Assembly (NCBI GenBank): GCA_002284615.2
Contig: MU069912.1
Location: 37,384 to 51,144 of the forward strand
Reading direction: 5' to 3'
Length of the DNA: 13,761 bases
Source: Dunaliella salina
Lineage: Eukaryota; Chlorophyta; Chlorophyceae; Chlamydomonadales; Dunaliellaceae
Position 1 is the stretch's first letter. Every line of letters starts with the position of its first letter. This document shows positions 1-7,739 of this stretch, piece after piece. Under the pieces are notes generated by a model. That model saw nothing but the letters and a program-made list of their open reading frames with translations, searched no databases and was not told the DNA's origin. The translations under genes were made by a program, and so were the position numbers.

Positions 1-39
<39 letters not shown>
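1..39. repeat. (GT)n microsatellite
   Basis: A perfect GT dinucleotide run from the window edge to position 39. It probably continues upstream. It lies in what appears to be an intron of the plus-strand gene whose next exon starts at 162. No exon was seen between 40 and 161. Confidence 0.97.
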
Positions 40-40
<1 letters not shown>

Positions 41-161
41 CCGCTCTCTTAGGATTGGCCTGTGGAAAAGAACAAAATCTGTGGAACAAATCCACTTTGG
101 ATTGCACTCACTTTCAAAAATCTCCTTAAATGTATAAAACAGGTGGGAGGTTGTTTTGCAG

Positions 162-278
162 AGGCTCCACCATTGAGTGCTTGTGAGGCCTGCCAGGCAC
201 GTGGGCGCATGAGGTGCCCAAAATGTAGCGGAAAAGGGATCTTGAATTCCTGGTTATGGCGTCCAGCCAATGACCCTG
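162..278 (+). CDS. Internal exon, DnaJ-type Cys-rich zinc-finger protein
   Basis: This 117-nt exon encodes about 39 residues. It holds two CxxC pairs, CEAC and CPKC, seven residues apart, with Gly after each pair (QARG and SGKG). That is the spacing of the CxxCxGxG repeats of DnaJ-type zinc domains, also found in plastid BSD2/LQY1-like chaperone and redox proteins. The exon then reads on through Trp-rich WLWRPANDPG. It is bounded by a TTGTTTTGCAG acceptor (AG at 160-161) and a GTGAGC donor at 279. It starts with two bases completing a codon and ends one base into the next, so upstream exons must lie outside the window. Only half of a usual four-repeat Cys domain is visible. A role in zinc-dependent folding or redox chemistry is family knowledge and is not shown here. 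An alternative acceptor at 141-142 would add a few in-frame residues but has a poor pyrimidine tract. Confidence 0.72.
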
Positions 279-1828
279 GTGAGCCATTCCCTTTTCTCTT
301 TGGAATGCATGGTCTCTTTAGGTTTGGAATCCTCTAGTGAGAAGCATGCAGTGTGCACCTTGTTGCCCCTATTTTTCTGAAAAGAAAACAGCGTTTTCAT
401 GGCTTTACGTTGTCCTCCTTTCTCAAAAATCAGTAAGGAGCAATTATAGTACGAATGGCTAGTCTGACATGTAACACGCCTGTGTCACAAGCCCGAAATG
501 GAAGAGGAAGGGCTGGTTGACTCATCCATCCTAAAAGACGAGGGATGCTGATTGTTGTCTTTACCTGAACGTTATGTATCATTCCACAAAATAATGTTTG
601 AGGAGTGCAGAATGATTGCCAAACCCGGGAAACAGCCGTTTGAGCAAGCAGGAGTGAGGGTAAAATTCAAGATTATTGTATGTAGGATAAGCTGCCATGA
701 ATGAGAATAAAGCCCCTTAGCACCAGATGGGCTTTGACAGCTGGGATTGGGAGGCTGTCTGAGCCGTAGATGGGCCTCCTCACCTGAGGAGTGGCAGCAA
801 CAAAAAGCAGGAGAGGTTGCCTGGCAACTCAAGCACCAAATTTTCAGTTGAGCACATTTAGAAGGCTCAAGGTGGTCTTCAGATACAGGACGAAGGTGTG
901 CAGATGCTTGTATTGAGAGCTTCCATATAATAAGTATTTTTTCTCCACAGTGCAATACTGGGCAAGTCTTCACTCTTGAGGCAACGTATGTGGCTAGATT
1001 TCACGAGATTTTGAGGAGCAGCTTCCCTTGGTGCATACAATGGATTATTATTTATGCAGGTTTTCATATGCAGGAGCAGCAAGGCAAGCTTTCTTTGACG
1101 TATCAGGGCAATTTGGGGCAGATTGCCCCTGTTGAAAAATGAATATTGAAGGGGTGGGGGGATTTTTGCAGGCATCATTTAGGTCCAACTTACAACAGTG
1201 GAACAAGGATTTAGATGATTAGAATTGAAATCAAGTGACCCATGTTTGCATTTTAAACGCAGATTAATATCCTCAATTAATATTACTGAAAAGTAGATTG
1301 AGATTGGTTTTTTCCTTAATCCTGTGCCCCGTTTTCTCCAGGATTCAGAAAATTGGATGTGGTTTTTACAAATCAAGGGGCCTTGCCAAAGGGCTTCCTA
1401 TGCCCTCCAGAAGGACTCGCCCAGTGTCTCGTGGCCTGCATGCGTGTTCCCATGTACTGCTGTGCCTGCCTCCTTACAACTTGACCTTCATAATGCAACA
1501 AAAAGATCCCAAAGGAGATTGTAGCATTAGTGAATGCACTCAGATTGTGATAGGAGCGCTGCCAAAACTCAAGCTGAGCACAATTTTAATCAACACAACC
1601 TAGCTTTAAAAGATGGGGAAACTTAAGGGAAATGCCAGAGGGTTCAGCTGAGCATGTTCCCAAATATGCTCCTTTTTTGTATTGCCAGTGCACTTACTCA
1701 CAGACACTTCATCCAATTGGGATAATCTTAGCTTTAAAGTGTAGCTGGCGTTACGAGCTAACGTCGAGAATGCTCAGAATTGTTTAAGTCACCCTGTGTG
1801 CTTAGATAAACTTGATAAAGCTCACTTA

Positions 1829-2020
1829 GGGCACGTAAACCCTAGTTCTGTGTTCTCATGGGAACATGGCTGAAATCTCCATATAAAACCAACCACTAGT
1901 TCTTTCCACTCCATTTTTTGGGCAATGATCTTTTATTGTTACCAGGACTCCATATCACTATAAATTATACAATTTGGGGCAGTTTGTGGTCAGATATGGA
2001 GATGTGGCCGTGAAAAGTAG
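1829..2020 (+). repeat. Diverged direct repeat, copy 1
   Basis: This segment resembles 3198-3390 in the same orientation. The best-matched part is ATGGCTGAAAT, then a short variable stretch, then ACCAACCACT and CACTCCAT. Weaker similarity runs to a shared GTGGTC...GGAG...GTGGCC block. The alignment was made by eye, so the ends are approximate. No coding pattern is evident in either copy. Confidence 0.5.
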
Positions 2021-3197
2021 GGTTCACGCCGCAACAAATCAGGCATGTGCGCCCCAAGTGGCACCTCTGGAACTCTGGTCCTAGAGATGCCAGGGTAACC
2101 CGAGTCTCAAAGGTGCCAGTTGGGGTGTACATGTGCAGGGAGCATGGAAAAACACCTGGTTTTGGGCCTCAGCTGATCCCCTCTGGAGAAGACCAAAGGG
2201 GACAACTTTCCTGAACGCTATTCGCCTAACGTAAACGCACCTCTAGAAAAGATTAAGATTGTCTGTGGGTTTGGATGATCCATACTGCCGTAAGGTCTCT
2301 TGGATTTTTGTAGCCTAAAAATTTGTGTGCTCCTGCAATTCATCAATCGGGACTTGGGTTTTGAGTGAAAAAGTTCGGAAAATTACCATACATTGCGTTC
2401 ACGGTACAGGATTATTTGCTTAGTTTCCCCAGAAACTAAAAGTGGATTTCTGGTTTCTCCCCCCCTTACCTTGAGAAAAGATTTTCAGGATTTGTGTTCT
2501 CGGATGGCCAGCAGCTTAAGAGAGCCTTCTTGGCCTTGAGGGTTGGTCTCCTCGTTTTGCACGTTTTTGCACGTTTTGCTCTCCAGCTTAGCCGCGCAGG
2601 CCTGAATCCCAGCCAGCTTTAAACCAGGGTTGAGGGGTTCAGTAATGCATCTATCAAAACTTACATGGGGCCAATTGGTGGCCTGCCTGGAAATTGGCAC
2701 ACCAATTTGTAGTGCAACATGTGCTCCCTTGATTTCCCTTGGTTTCCTGATTTGCGTTCCTGCTGGCCACACAGTGCTGCCCGCGCCGCCTTCTTAGCAC
2801 CTACTTGCAGATCTTAAGCAGCTACCCAACACACTTTTGAAGTCCTGGAATGGTGCAGACGTTCTGGTGCAAAAGTCAATGATGCTCACTTGCCGAGCAG
2901 ATGGGGGTCCAGCCGTGGGGAGGACCTCCCCTGTACTGTCGGAAATGCTCCGTCTTGTCAATCTTTCTCAATTTTTGCAATTCAAGTCATGATTTCCATT
3001 GAAGTATTGATTTTACAAGGAAGTGGTCAAAAAACAGAGATTCACACGTTACTCTATTGGCCTTCAATCACCCAGAGAAGGCCCACAGCTCACCTAGGGA
3101 CCAACTTTCGTTCCAAGCATTTGTATCGGACCTCCATGCATTCTGTTAACATTCTGCATGTTCAAAGATGGGGGAGAAGGAGGTCAAAAAGGGCCGT

Positions 3198-3390
3198 CTG
3201 GCACCCCTTGTGCTGGGTTTTCACAAAGGAAAATGGCTGAAATATATCTCACCAACCACTGTGTCTTTTCACTCCATGTATTTTGTGATGAGATTCTGTT
3301 TGCACGAGGAATGTAAATCTCTTAGATTCACCCAAATTAGTGCTAGCAGTTGGGTGGTCCAGAGTGGAGGTTTGGTGGCCAAAGAGTTGG
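3198..3390 (+). repeat. Diverged direct repeat, copy 2
   Basis: Partner of 1829-2020, about 1.37 kb downstream in the same intron and orientation. The shared blocks keep their order, with small insertions and deletions between them. That suggests an old duplication or two relics of an unrecognised interspersed element. Confidence 0.5.
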
Positions 3391-3533
3391 GCTCAGGCTG
3401 CGGCCAATGAGGCACTGGGGCCCCAACAGTGGAAAGTTTAACTCTATTAAATACTGTACCAAACCAATCTAGAGTGTCCAGAGCTAGGGTTAACCTATGC
3501 TGGGAGCATATTAAATACAGCTTATTTTGGGAG

Positions 3534-3560
3534 AGGAGGGGGGAGGGGGGGGGGGGGNGG
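3534..3560 (+). repeat. G-rich tract with an ambiguous base
   Basis: A run of almost only G with a few A and one N at 3558, inside the long intron. Homopolymers of this length are slippage-prone, so the true length is uncertain. The tract could form a G-quadruplex on this strand. Confidence 0.9.
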
Positions 3561-3927
3561 AGACCAGCTCTGGGGAAATCATTTGCAAGGCCCTCCATAA
3601 AATTTTTTGAAAGAAATTTCACTCTCTTGAGCCCTGTCCAGTTGCTATCCATAAGAGTGATACCAGTTAATTCCATAAGCAAATTGACCCAGGCCTGCAC
3701 ATGTCTTTACCGTATTTGCTGGACCTCCCTTGTGTCCTCGAAGACATGTGCTGCTTCTGTCAGTGCCATCCTTCTTGCCCTCCTTCGTAAGTGCTTGCAT
3801 GGGGCCTCTCTTCCAGGATCTTAGGGGCAGGAGCAGGGCGTCTTGCTGGATCCACGCGGCCTGCCTACAGGCCTGACAACTGGGTGATTCCTCTTGCAGC
3901 CTCAGCCTTTAACTCAATCTGCAGCAG

Positions 3928-3942
3928 CTGCTGCTGCTGCTG
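3928..3942 (+). repeat. (CTG)5 trinucleotide repeat
   Basis: Five CTG units, preceded by GCAGCAG so that the local sequence is self-complementary. It lies in the long intron just after a CTCTTGCAG acceptor-like string, with no supported exon. Confidence 0.85.
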
Positions 3943-4522
3943 CCTGCACAAACCTCTTATCTTTGCTTAGGTTCGATGGGAACCTGATTTGCTTGACACT
4001 GACCCAAGGGCCGTCCTCCTTTTCCAGGGCCTCTTGAAAAAGCCACACAAAGCTGAAGACGTTTGCCCCTGCCCCGCATGGGCCTCTGTTTTACGGTTTA
4101 GTGTTTGTTATGGTATCCCTTGGTCCCTCCAACACTCGAATTTTTGGATGTTCCAACCTTCAATTGTTCCTTCGTATTTCCAAAATTGTTGCAAGCCGCG
4201 CAGATAGCAAGGTAGCAAGGTACCTGGTAACAAGAATGCGCTAAGATGACTATTTGGGGTCTTGTCGATGGCAAATTAGAATTCATTTGGATACTTCAAC
4301 TACTAAGGAAACCGTCCAAAGCTCCTGAAGCGCAATAGTAGATTTTTCCACTGCCCCTATTTGCTTCTCGCAAGCTTTCAACCATGCAGAGACACTACGT
4401 TCAACCTTTATGAAAGACGAAAATAATAAAGTGATAAAATGAATAGGTAAATAAAAATCATGCAAGTACATCTTGGCGGTCATCCGAGATGCCCAATGTT
4501 TCAATAGGAAAATAGAAACACG

Positions 4523-4547
4523 CCCTCCCCCCCCTCCCCTCCCCTTC
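4523..4547 (+). repeat. C/T-only tract
   Basis: A homopyrimidine tract, mostly C with single T bases, inside the long intron. It is C-rich on this strand, so any quadruplex potential lies on the minus strand. No gene is associated with it. Confidence 0.85.
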
Positions 4548-4868
4548 GCGCCCCCTTGACCCGAACATTTGAAATATGACAACGACAGCAGCCCGGAAGT
4601 GATCTCTAGTGCGCAGAGGACGTTGATACAGGAAGTTGACTTTCTGATGCAGGATGTACAATGCACACTTGACCAAGAGCATCCAAGCGTAACAAGCATC
4701 CAGCAGCTTGCCAAATAACTGGATTAGTTCATTGACAATTTGTTTGATTTGATCGTTTGCACCATTGAAAAGCTTCTACGGTATACAAGGCGCGTCTAAT
4801 TTTTAAGCAATGCACATATTCTCAAATCCCATTGTTTGACTTAAAATTTCCCTGCTTGTTTTATGTAG

Positions 4869-4891
4869 GTTGGGGCCCAAGAGGAGAGTAA
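4869..4891 (+). CDS. Terminal exon of the zinc-finger gene
   Basis: A very small last exon. Joined to the G left over at 278, it completes a Gly codon and reads W-G-P-R-G-E and then TAA. The protein would end ...PANDPGWGPRGE. The acceptor is preceded by a pyrimidine-rich stretch (CCCTGCTTGTTTTATGTAG). Phase matches the 162-278 exon exactly, and continuing PANDPG into a WGPRG-like tail looks natural for a conserved motif. The weak points are the size (20 coding bases plus stop) and the intron length. A spliced transcript would settle it. Confidence 0.58.
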
Positions 4892-5098
4892 AAATTGCAA
4901 CAACCTGTGCATCTGCATCGAGGTGAATCTTCAATCAAATTCTGGTCATTTTCATTTGAATGTTAAGGTGAAGTGAAACGCAAGTCTCAGATGGGTATGC
5001 TCCAGGGGAGGGCTGTCTTCCTCAGGCTCACGCGTGTGCAAACTGATGCTCCTTTTTGGGGTTGATGTCTATCAAGCAGGTCGTTTGTCTCAGGAAAC

Positions 5099-5145
5099 GA
5101 AAGGAAGTGGAAGGAAAGGAAAGGGAGTGGGAGGGAAGGGGAGGG
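5099..5145 (+). repeat. Purine-rich GGAAA/GGGA tract
   Basis: Nearly pure A/G sequence broken by two T bases, built from AAGG-, AAGGG- and AGGG-like units. It lies in the probable 3' UTR just before the 26-bp tandem repeat. Confidence 0.8.
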
Positions 5146-5146
5146 T

Positions 5147-5196
5147 AATTTGGCGGTAAATGTTTCAAGAGAAATTTGGCTGTAAATGTTTCAAGG
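5147..5196 (+). repeat. Two-copy 26-bp tandem repeat
   Basis: AATTTGGCGGTAAATGTTTC at 5147 recurs at 5173 as AATTTGGCTGTAAATGTTTC. The single G-to-T change in the second copy creates the TGTAA proposed as the poly(A) signal. Confidence 0.85.
5181..5185 (+). terminator. Putative TGTAA poly(A) signal, plus gene
   Basis: TGTAA is the usual chlorophyte nuclear polyadenylation signal. This is the first copy after the proposed stop at 4889-4891. Cleavage would be expected some 10-20 nt further on. It is a five-base motif, so chance occurrence is possible. Confidence 0.4.
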
Positions 5197-5295
5197 GCAG
5201 CCTAGGCAAAGCAAAACAACTGTCTAAGCCGCCGCCCAGCATTTTGCCGCTCCTAACAATGCCTCGTTGAATGTGAATTCTGTACATTTCAAATA

Positions 5296-5300
5296 TTACA
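5296..5300 (-). terminator. Putative TGTAA poly(A) signal, minus gene
   Basis: Reads TGTAA on the minus strand, about 80 nt beyond the TGA stop of the 5379-5582 exon. It lies about 110 bp from the opposing TGTAA on plus, as expected of convergent genes with short 3' UTRs. Confidence 0.4.
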
Positions 5301-5378
5301 TCGCGTATCTTGATATAAAGAAATGCATCTCCAGGTCTAGGCTAAAACAGGAGAAAACTGCAGAGCCCATTATAGAGC

Positions 5379-5582
5379 TCAGCCTTCTGATCCAGACCTT
5401 AATGCCAAATCTGAAGTCTGATCTGCAGTGATGTCAAGCTCATATGGACCTGTATCTGGTTTCACTTTCTGCTCATACATTTTAGTCCTCATGGGCTTGC
5501 ATATTACTTTCACTTTTAGCGCATCATTTTTTCCTGTTGCAAGGGCTTCATACATGTATCCAACCAGCATTGGTATGAGGAC
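5379..5582 (-). CDS. Terminal exon of a convergent minus-strand gene
   Basis: 67 codons plus stop, entered in phase 0 after a long pyrimidine stretch ending CTACCAAG. The product begins VLIPMLVGYMYEALATGKND, then has a basic and Cys-containing stretch (KVKVICKPMRTK). It ends in an acidic/polar tail with KPDTGPYELDITADQ and LRSGSEG. The alternation of hydrophobic and charged residues looks coding, and the frame stays open upstream of the proposed acceptor to a TGA near 5628. I do not recognise the family. The next exon upstream could be 5933-6043, which leaves in phase 0. The acceptor uses AAG, which is less common than CAG. Confidence 0.5.
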   Translation of the reverse strand, partial: VLIPMLVGYMYEALATGKNDALKVKVICKPMRTKMYEQKVKPDTGPYELDITADQTSDLALRSGSEG

Positions 5583-5932
5583 CTTGGTAGGGTGAGAAGA
5601 AAGGACGTTGTCAGCACTGCATGCATTTCAAGCGGTCTTCACAACATTCTTCAAGCGGAAGCCGCACCGCATTTCCTTCGGGTGGCTAGGTTGCTTAGAG
5701 TGATTGTATGCCACCAGTGAACATGGCCTGGTGGCGGACCAGGTCCAGAGCTGGGAACAAGAACAATTTTGAGAGCAGGCAGCTCAAGTATGTGCAAGCC
5801 ATGGCCTGCCTCAAAGTGGGATCTCAAGGCTGCATGGAACCTTCGGAGACTTTGGCAAAAGCTGCATGTGCAAATTTGCCCAGGCCTGTCCACCCGTGCA
5901 GATAGACAGCAACACAGCATGCAGGGGCTTAC

Positions 5933-6043
5933 CTGCCCACCTGAAAAGGACGTGGTGCACACCAGCACTCCCTTGGGGTGTCTTTTTGCGTGGACTTCAT
6001 GAATATCCCCGGATCTATCATGCCCGAGATTATGACACTGTTG
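5933..6043 (-). CDS. Candidate internal exon, minus gene
   Basis: 111 nt, phase 0 at both ends, between an ATTTGCAG acceptor and a CAG|GTAAGC donor. It encodes 37 residues, including HNLGHDRSGDIHEVHAKRHP and KGVLVCTTSFSGGQ. Phase and position allow direct joining to 5379-5582. The pyrimidine tract before the acceptor is poor (A/G-rich), and the other strand is also partly open, so this rests on the donor and the residue pattern. No family recognised. The 350-bp gap to 5582 has no clear further exon. Confidence 0.42.
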
Positions 6044-6127
6044 CTGCAAATGTCTTCTTCTTGCCTTGTTTTTAACATTTTGGATGTTGCTAGGGAGTAG
6101 AGGAAAAAAGTACTTGGGCATTGAATT

Positions 6128-6149
6128 TAGTAAAGGATTAGTAAAGGAT
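6128..6149 (+). repeat. Two-copy 11-bp tandem repeat
   Basis: TAGTAAAGGAT occurs twice in direct succession between two candidate minus-strand exons. It is short, perfect and probably recent. Confidence 0.85.
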
Positions 6150-6243
6150 TTCTGGTGCCACGGCACAGTGCATCAGGAGTGGACAGTCGCTTGGTTCCAG
6201 GTTCAGCTTGTGCACTGGGATTTCTTGCAGAACTGCTCCTTAC

Positions 6244-6294
6244 GCATTCATTGGCATAAAGCTTCCGACAGGATATAGCCTTGAGCCATGTCAT
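6244..6294 (-). CDS. Candidate internal exon, minus gene
   Basis: 51 nt, phase 0 to phase 0, ending in a TGC|GTAAGG donor. The product reads MTWLKAISCRKLYANEC. The frame is open further upstream, through FKADFKRGQ to a TAG near 6345. The acceptor could therefore be at 6295 (GGGCAG), or at 6312 (AAAGCAG, better pyrimidines but phase 1). If it is not spliced at 6243, the frame runs on with Ser/Arg/Pro-rich sequence to a stop near 6125. The donor and the residue mix favour coding, but the left boundary is clearer than the right. Not recognised. Confidence 0.38.
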
Positions 6295-6344
6295 CTGCCC
6301 GCGTTTGAAGTCTGCTTTAAAGGAAATAGGTCTTGACTATTCTT

Positions 6345-6738
6345 CTACTTGTTGTATGAAGTTGTCCACTGCCCACATAGGTTTTTCTCTGTCGTGTCTG
6401 TAACGGCACTGTGTCCCGGACATGAAACCAAGGAGGAACGCTGGAAGATGGCCAAATCATATGTTAAGAGCGGGTGCACGTCCTTTGTCTTGGCTGTTCA
6501 TTTCCATACCATTCAGCACTCTACATGATGAGGAGGAATACGTGCAATGCATGCCGCCACACTGAACAATCTTGTCTTTCTGTTTGAGTTGCCATCAATC
6601 ACAAATGTGGAACTTCAAATAGACATATCTACTCGACTTTGTTCGAGGGTTCCGGAAGTCACAGGCCTTTTAAACACCACCCCTGTTCAAGACAGAAGAC
6701 AGAAGCATGATCATCATGACGAAATCACATATTATCTT
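6345..6738. other. No supported gene
   Basis: A stretch between candidate minus-strand exons. It contains a plus-strand open frame starting at 6547 that runs into the 73-bp repeat, with no recognisable motif. The last part (about 6683-6738) weakly resembles the 73-bp unit and may be a decayed third copy. Confidence 0.4.
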
Positions 6739-6889
6739 GATGCCTGCCTGCACATTTGCAAAGCCACAAGGCAGGTCCGTGAGGAAATCAAAGAGTTGTT
6801 TGGACTCCTCAGATGCTTACCTGCACGATTGGAAAAAATCCAAAGGACAGGTCCATGATAAAATCACAAAGCACTGTGGACTTGTCAAG
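6739..6889. repeat. Two-copy diverged 73-bp tandem repeat
   Basis: Unit 1 starts GATGCCTGCCTGCAC at 6739. Unit 2 starts GATGCTTACCTGCAC at 6812 and is about 78 bp long because of small insertions. On minus, unit 2 carries the CAG|GTAAGC donor of the 6821 exon, and unit 1 has CAG|GCAGGC at the same place. In the aligned minus frames the units share S..L.DF..DL..GF...VQ. On plus they share DA.LH..K...QV...I. Coding conservation therefore does not by itself pick the strand. Confidence 0.7.
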
Positions 6890-7132
6890 TTGCCTCCCTA
6901 CACACTTTGCACTGTCTTGGAGCACTCTTGAAAAAGAAAAGACAAACAACACAGGCGGCGAGAACACTCCCCACATCAATTAAGGAAAAGAGGATTCCTA
7001 GGGCCAAGGCACTGTGTATCCCCTTCACCAAGAGGAATGAGAAAAGAAGTCAATGGGGATCAGGAGGGTTTTGGGCAGGAGCACTCCTGACTGTCCGCCT
7101 CGAATTGAGATGTAGGTGGACAGAAGGCATTG
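6821..7132 (-). CDS. Candidate exon split by a retrotransposon
   Basis: Reading minus, the segment 7132-7091 encodes a stretch ending YISIRGGQSG. After the retrotransposon copy at 6932-7077 and one target-site copy, the same frame resumes as VLQDSAKCVGRQLDKSTVLC. It ends near GFFPIVQ at a strong CAG|GTAAGC donor (6820). Skipping the insertion leaves about 51 codons open from a TAG at 7133. As the sequence stands, the element carries stops. Either the exon is broken, or splicing now enters just past the element's (TTTTC)-rich tail, which ends TTTTTCAAG and makes a good acceptor. The upstream boundary is weak. Product not recognised. Confidence 0.38.
6919..6931 (+). repeat. Target-site duplication, left copy
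   Basis: GGAGCACTCTTGA, matching 7078-7090 (GGAGCACTCCTGA) at 12 of 13 positions. The two copies sit exactly at the ends of the retrotransposon 3' fragment between them. Confidence 0.75.
6932..7077 (-). mobile_element. 5'-truncated non-LTR element, copy A
   Basis: A 146-bp minus-strand copy of a retrotransposon 3' end. It holds the last codons of the second ORF (QNPPDPH and stop, with TGA at 7052-7050) and then a 3' UTR of about 110 nt ending in a TTTTC-rich tail near 6932. It is flanked by a 13-bp target-site duplication, so it is a real insertion cut short at its 5' end. The same 3' UTR recurs at 10863-10999 and, more diverged, at 8686-8831. The one mismatch in the duplication suggests moderate age. 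Confidence 0.72.
7078..7090 (+). repeat. Target-site duplication, right copy
   Basis: GGAGCACTCCTGA, partner of 6919-6931. It marks the truncated 5' end of the element inserted on the minus strand. Confidence 0.75.
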
Positions 7133-7334
7133 CTAATGCCTGACTCTGGTAACTAAGTGTAGTGTGCGCAAAGCACGAATGCATGAGGAACCCAAGCTTG
7201 GTTCTGCTGACACCTCTGGCTACCACTACCAGAGGTGGCAGAAGCTTAATGATGTTATACCACCAACTACAATTGCAAATACTGAATCTCGCAACCCAAT
7301 CTCCCAACTTGCTAAGATTTACAGATTTACAGAC
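7133..7334. other. Intergenic/intronic, with hairpin
   Basis: No gene seen. An open frame on minus runs through from 7307, but it merges into copy A and has no motif of its own. The only structure is the stem-loop at 7207-7241. It could be the 3' UTR of the family-2 element whose ORF ends at 7335. Confidence 0.4.
7207..7241. repeat. Stem-loop, 13-bp arms
   Basis: CTGACACCTCTGG (7207-7219) pairs with CCAGAGGTGGCAG (7229-7241) at 12 of 13 positions around a 9-nt loop. It lies a few hundred bases beyond the stop of the family-2 fragment on minus, so it could be part of that element's 3' end. Confidence 0.65.
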
Positions 7335-7734
7335 TTAAATGGGGGGACCTTCAGCCAGGTTGTTCGACTGATCGGCCTGTGACTGGTCCTTGCCAGCCAA
7401 CATAATATCCATAAGCTCAGAAACAAACAAATAAAGCTTGCTGTTGTGTTGCGAGGGGAAATCATGCACAGCCTGGACACTAGCTTGCTGTAAATAAGGT
7501 TGTTCCATTGAAAAAAACACCAGAGAAGCAATTGAACAGGTAAGCATACTTTCTCCTCAAATCACAAACAGCTACGTTCCTGCACGTCAAAAGGGCATAG
7601 ACTTCATCCTGAATCTCATCACAAGAGCAGCAACCACATACGAGAGAGTTTCGGGAATCCCAAGCCGCTGCCTCCACATTTAGCTTGTGTGCCCTAAGTC
7701 TGAAGCGGCTAACATTCCTTACGACATGTTGCAA
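7335..7734 (-). pseudogene. Retrotransposon family 2, C-terminal remnant
   Basis: Two overlapping minus-strand frames. The first (about 7734-7480) has SRFRLRAHKLNVEAAAWDSR and a C-x-C-C-x-C cluster, followed by IQDEVYALLTCRN. The second, shifted near 7520, continues with HNSKLYLFVSELMDIMLAGK and ADQSNNLAEG to a stop at 7335. The Arg-rich helix, Cys cluster, 'QDE..A/H..L..C' line and LYLF..EL tail look like the C-terminal end of algal non-LTR polyproteins. That is a recalled family resemblance, not a database result. The frameshift and missing RT mean it is dead. At its 5' (right) end it abuts the family-1 copy on plus. Confidence 0.55.
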
Positions 7735-7739
7735 ACAAA

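Larger units (their letters stand above)
279..4868 (+). other. Long intron of the zinc-finger gene
   Basis: This 4.6 kb stretch lies between a GTGAGC donor and a pyrimidine-rich acceptor ending ATGTAG. I see no convincing exon in it. It contains a diverged direct duplication of about 190 bp, a G-rich tract, a CTG pentamer and a C/T tract, listed separately. Several pseudo-acceptors followed by short open frames occur (for example after 950 and 1340), but none has a good donor or the phase the flanking exons need. The longer open frames here show no familiar motif and are probably chance. Confidence 0.6.
4892..5185 (+). other. Probable 3' UTR of the zinc-finger gene
   Basis: Non-coding stretch after the TAA at 4889-4891. 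The first TGTAA downstream of the stop is at 5181, which would give a 3' UTR of about 300 nt. It contains a GGAAA-type purine tract and half of a 26-bp tandem repeat. No other gene is seen here. Confidence 0.4.

Noticed and set aside
951..1142. 63-codon open frame after a strong TTTTTTCTCCACAG acceptor on plus
   Set aside because: The phase entered from the exon at 278 hits a stop after a few codons, the open phase has no good donor, and no motif is recognisable.
1341..1485. Possible exon after CCCCGTTTTCTCCAG on plus
   Set aside because: All three phases are open for a while, so openness carries little weight, and no convincing donor follows. The exon at 4869 gives a much better continuation.
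2485..3824. Several open frames of 80-143 codons on both strands in the long intron
   Set aside because: They overlap one another in opposite directions, run through homopolymers and N bases, and show no conserved pattern.
5651..6166. 171-codon open frame on minus
   Set aside because: It is interrupted by a strong GTAAGC donor at 5932 and an acceptor at 6044. Only the middle part looks coding, so I called just 5933-6043.
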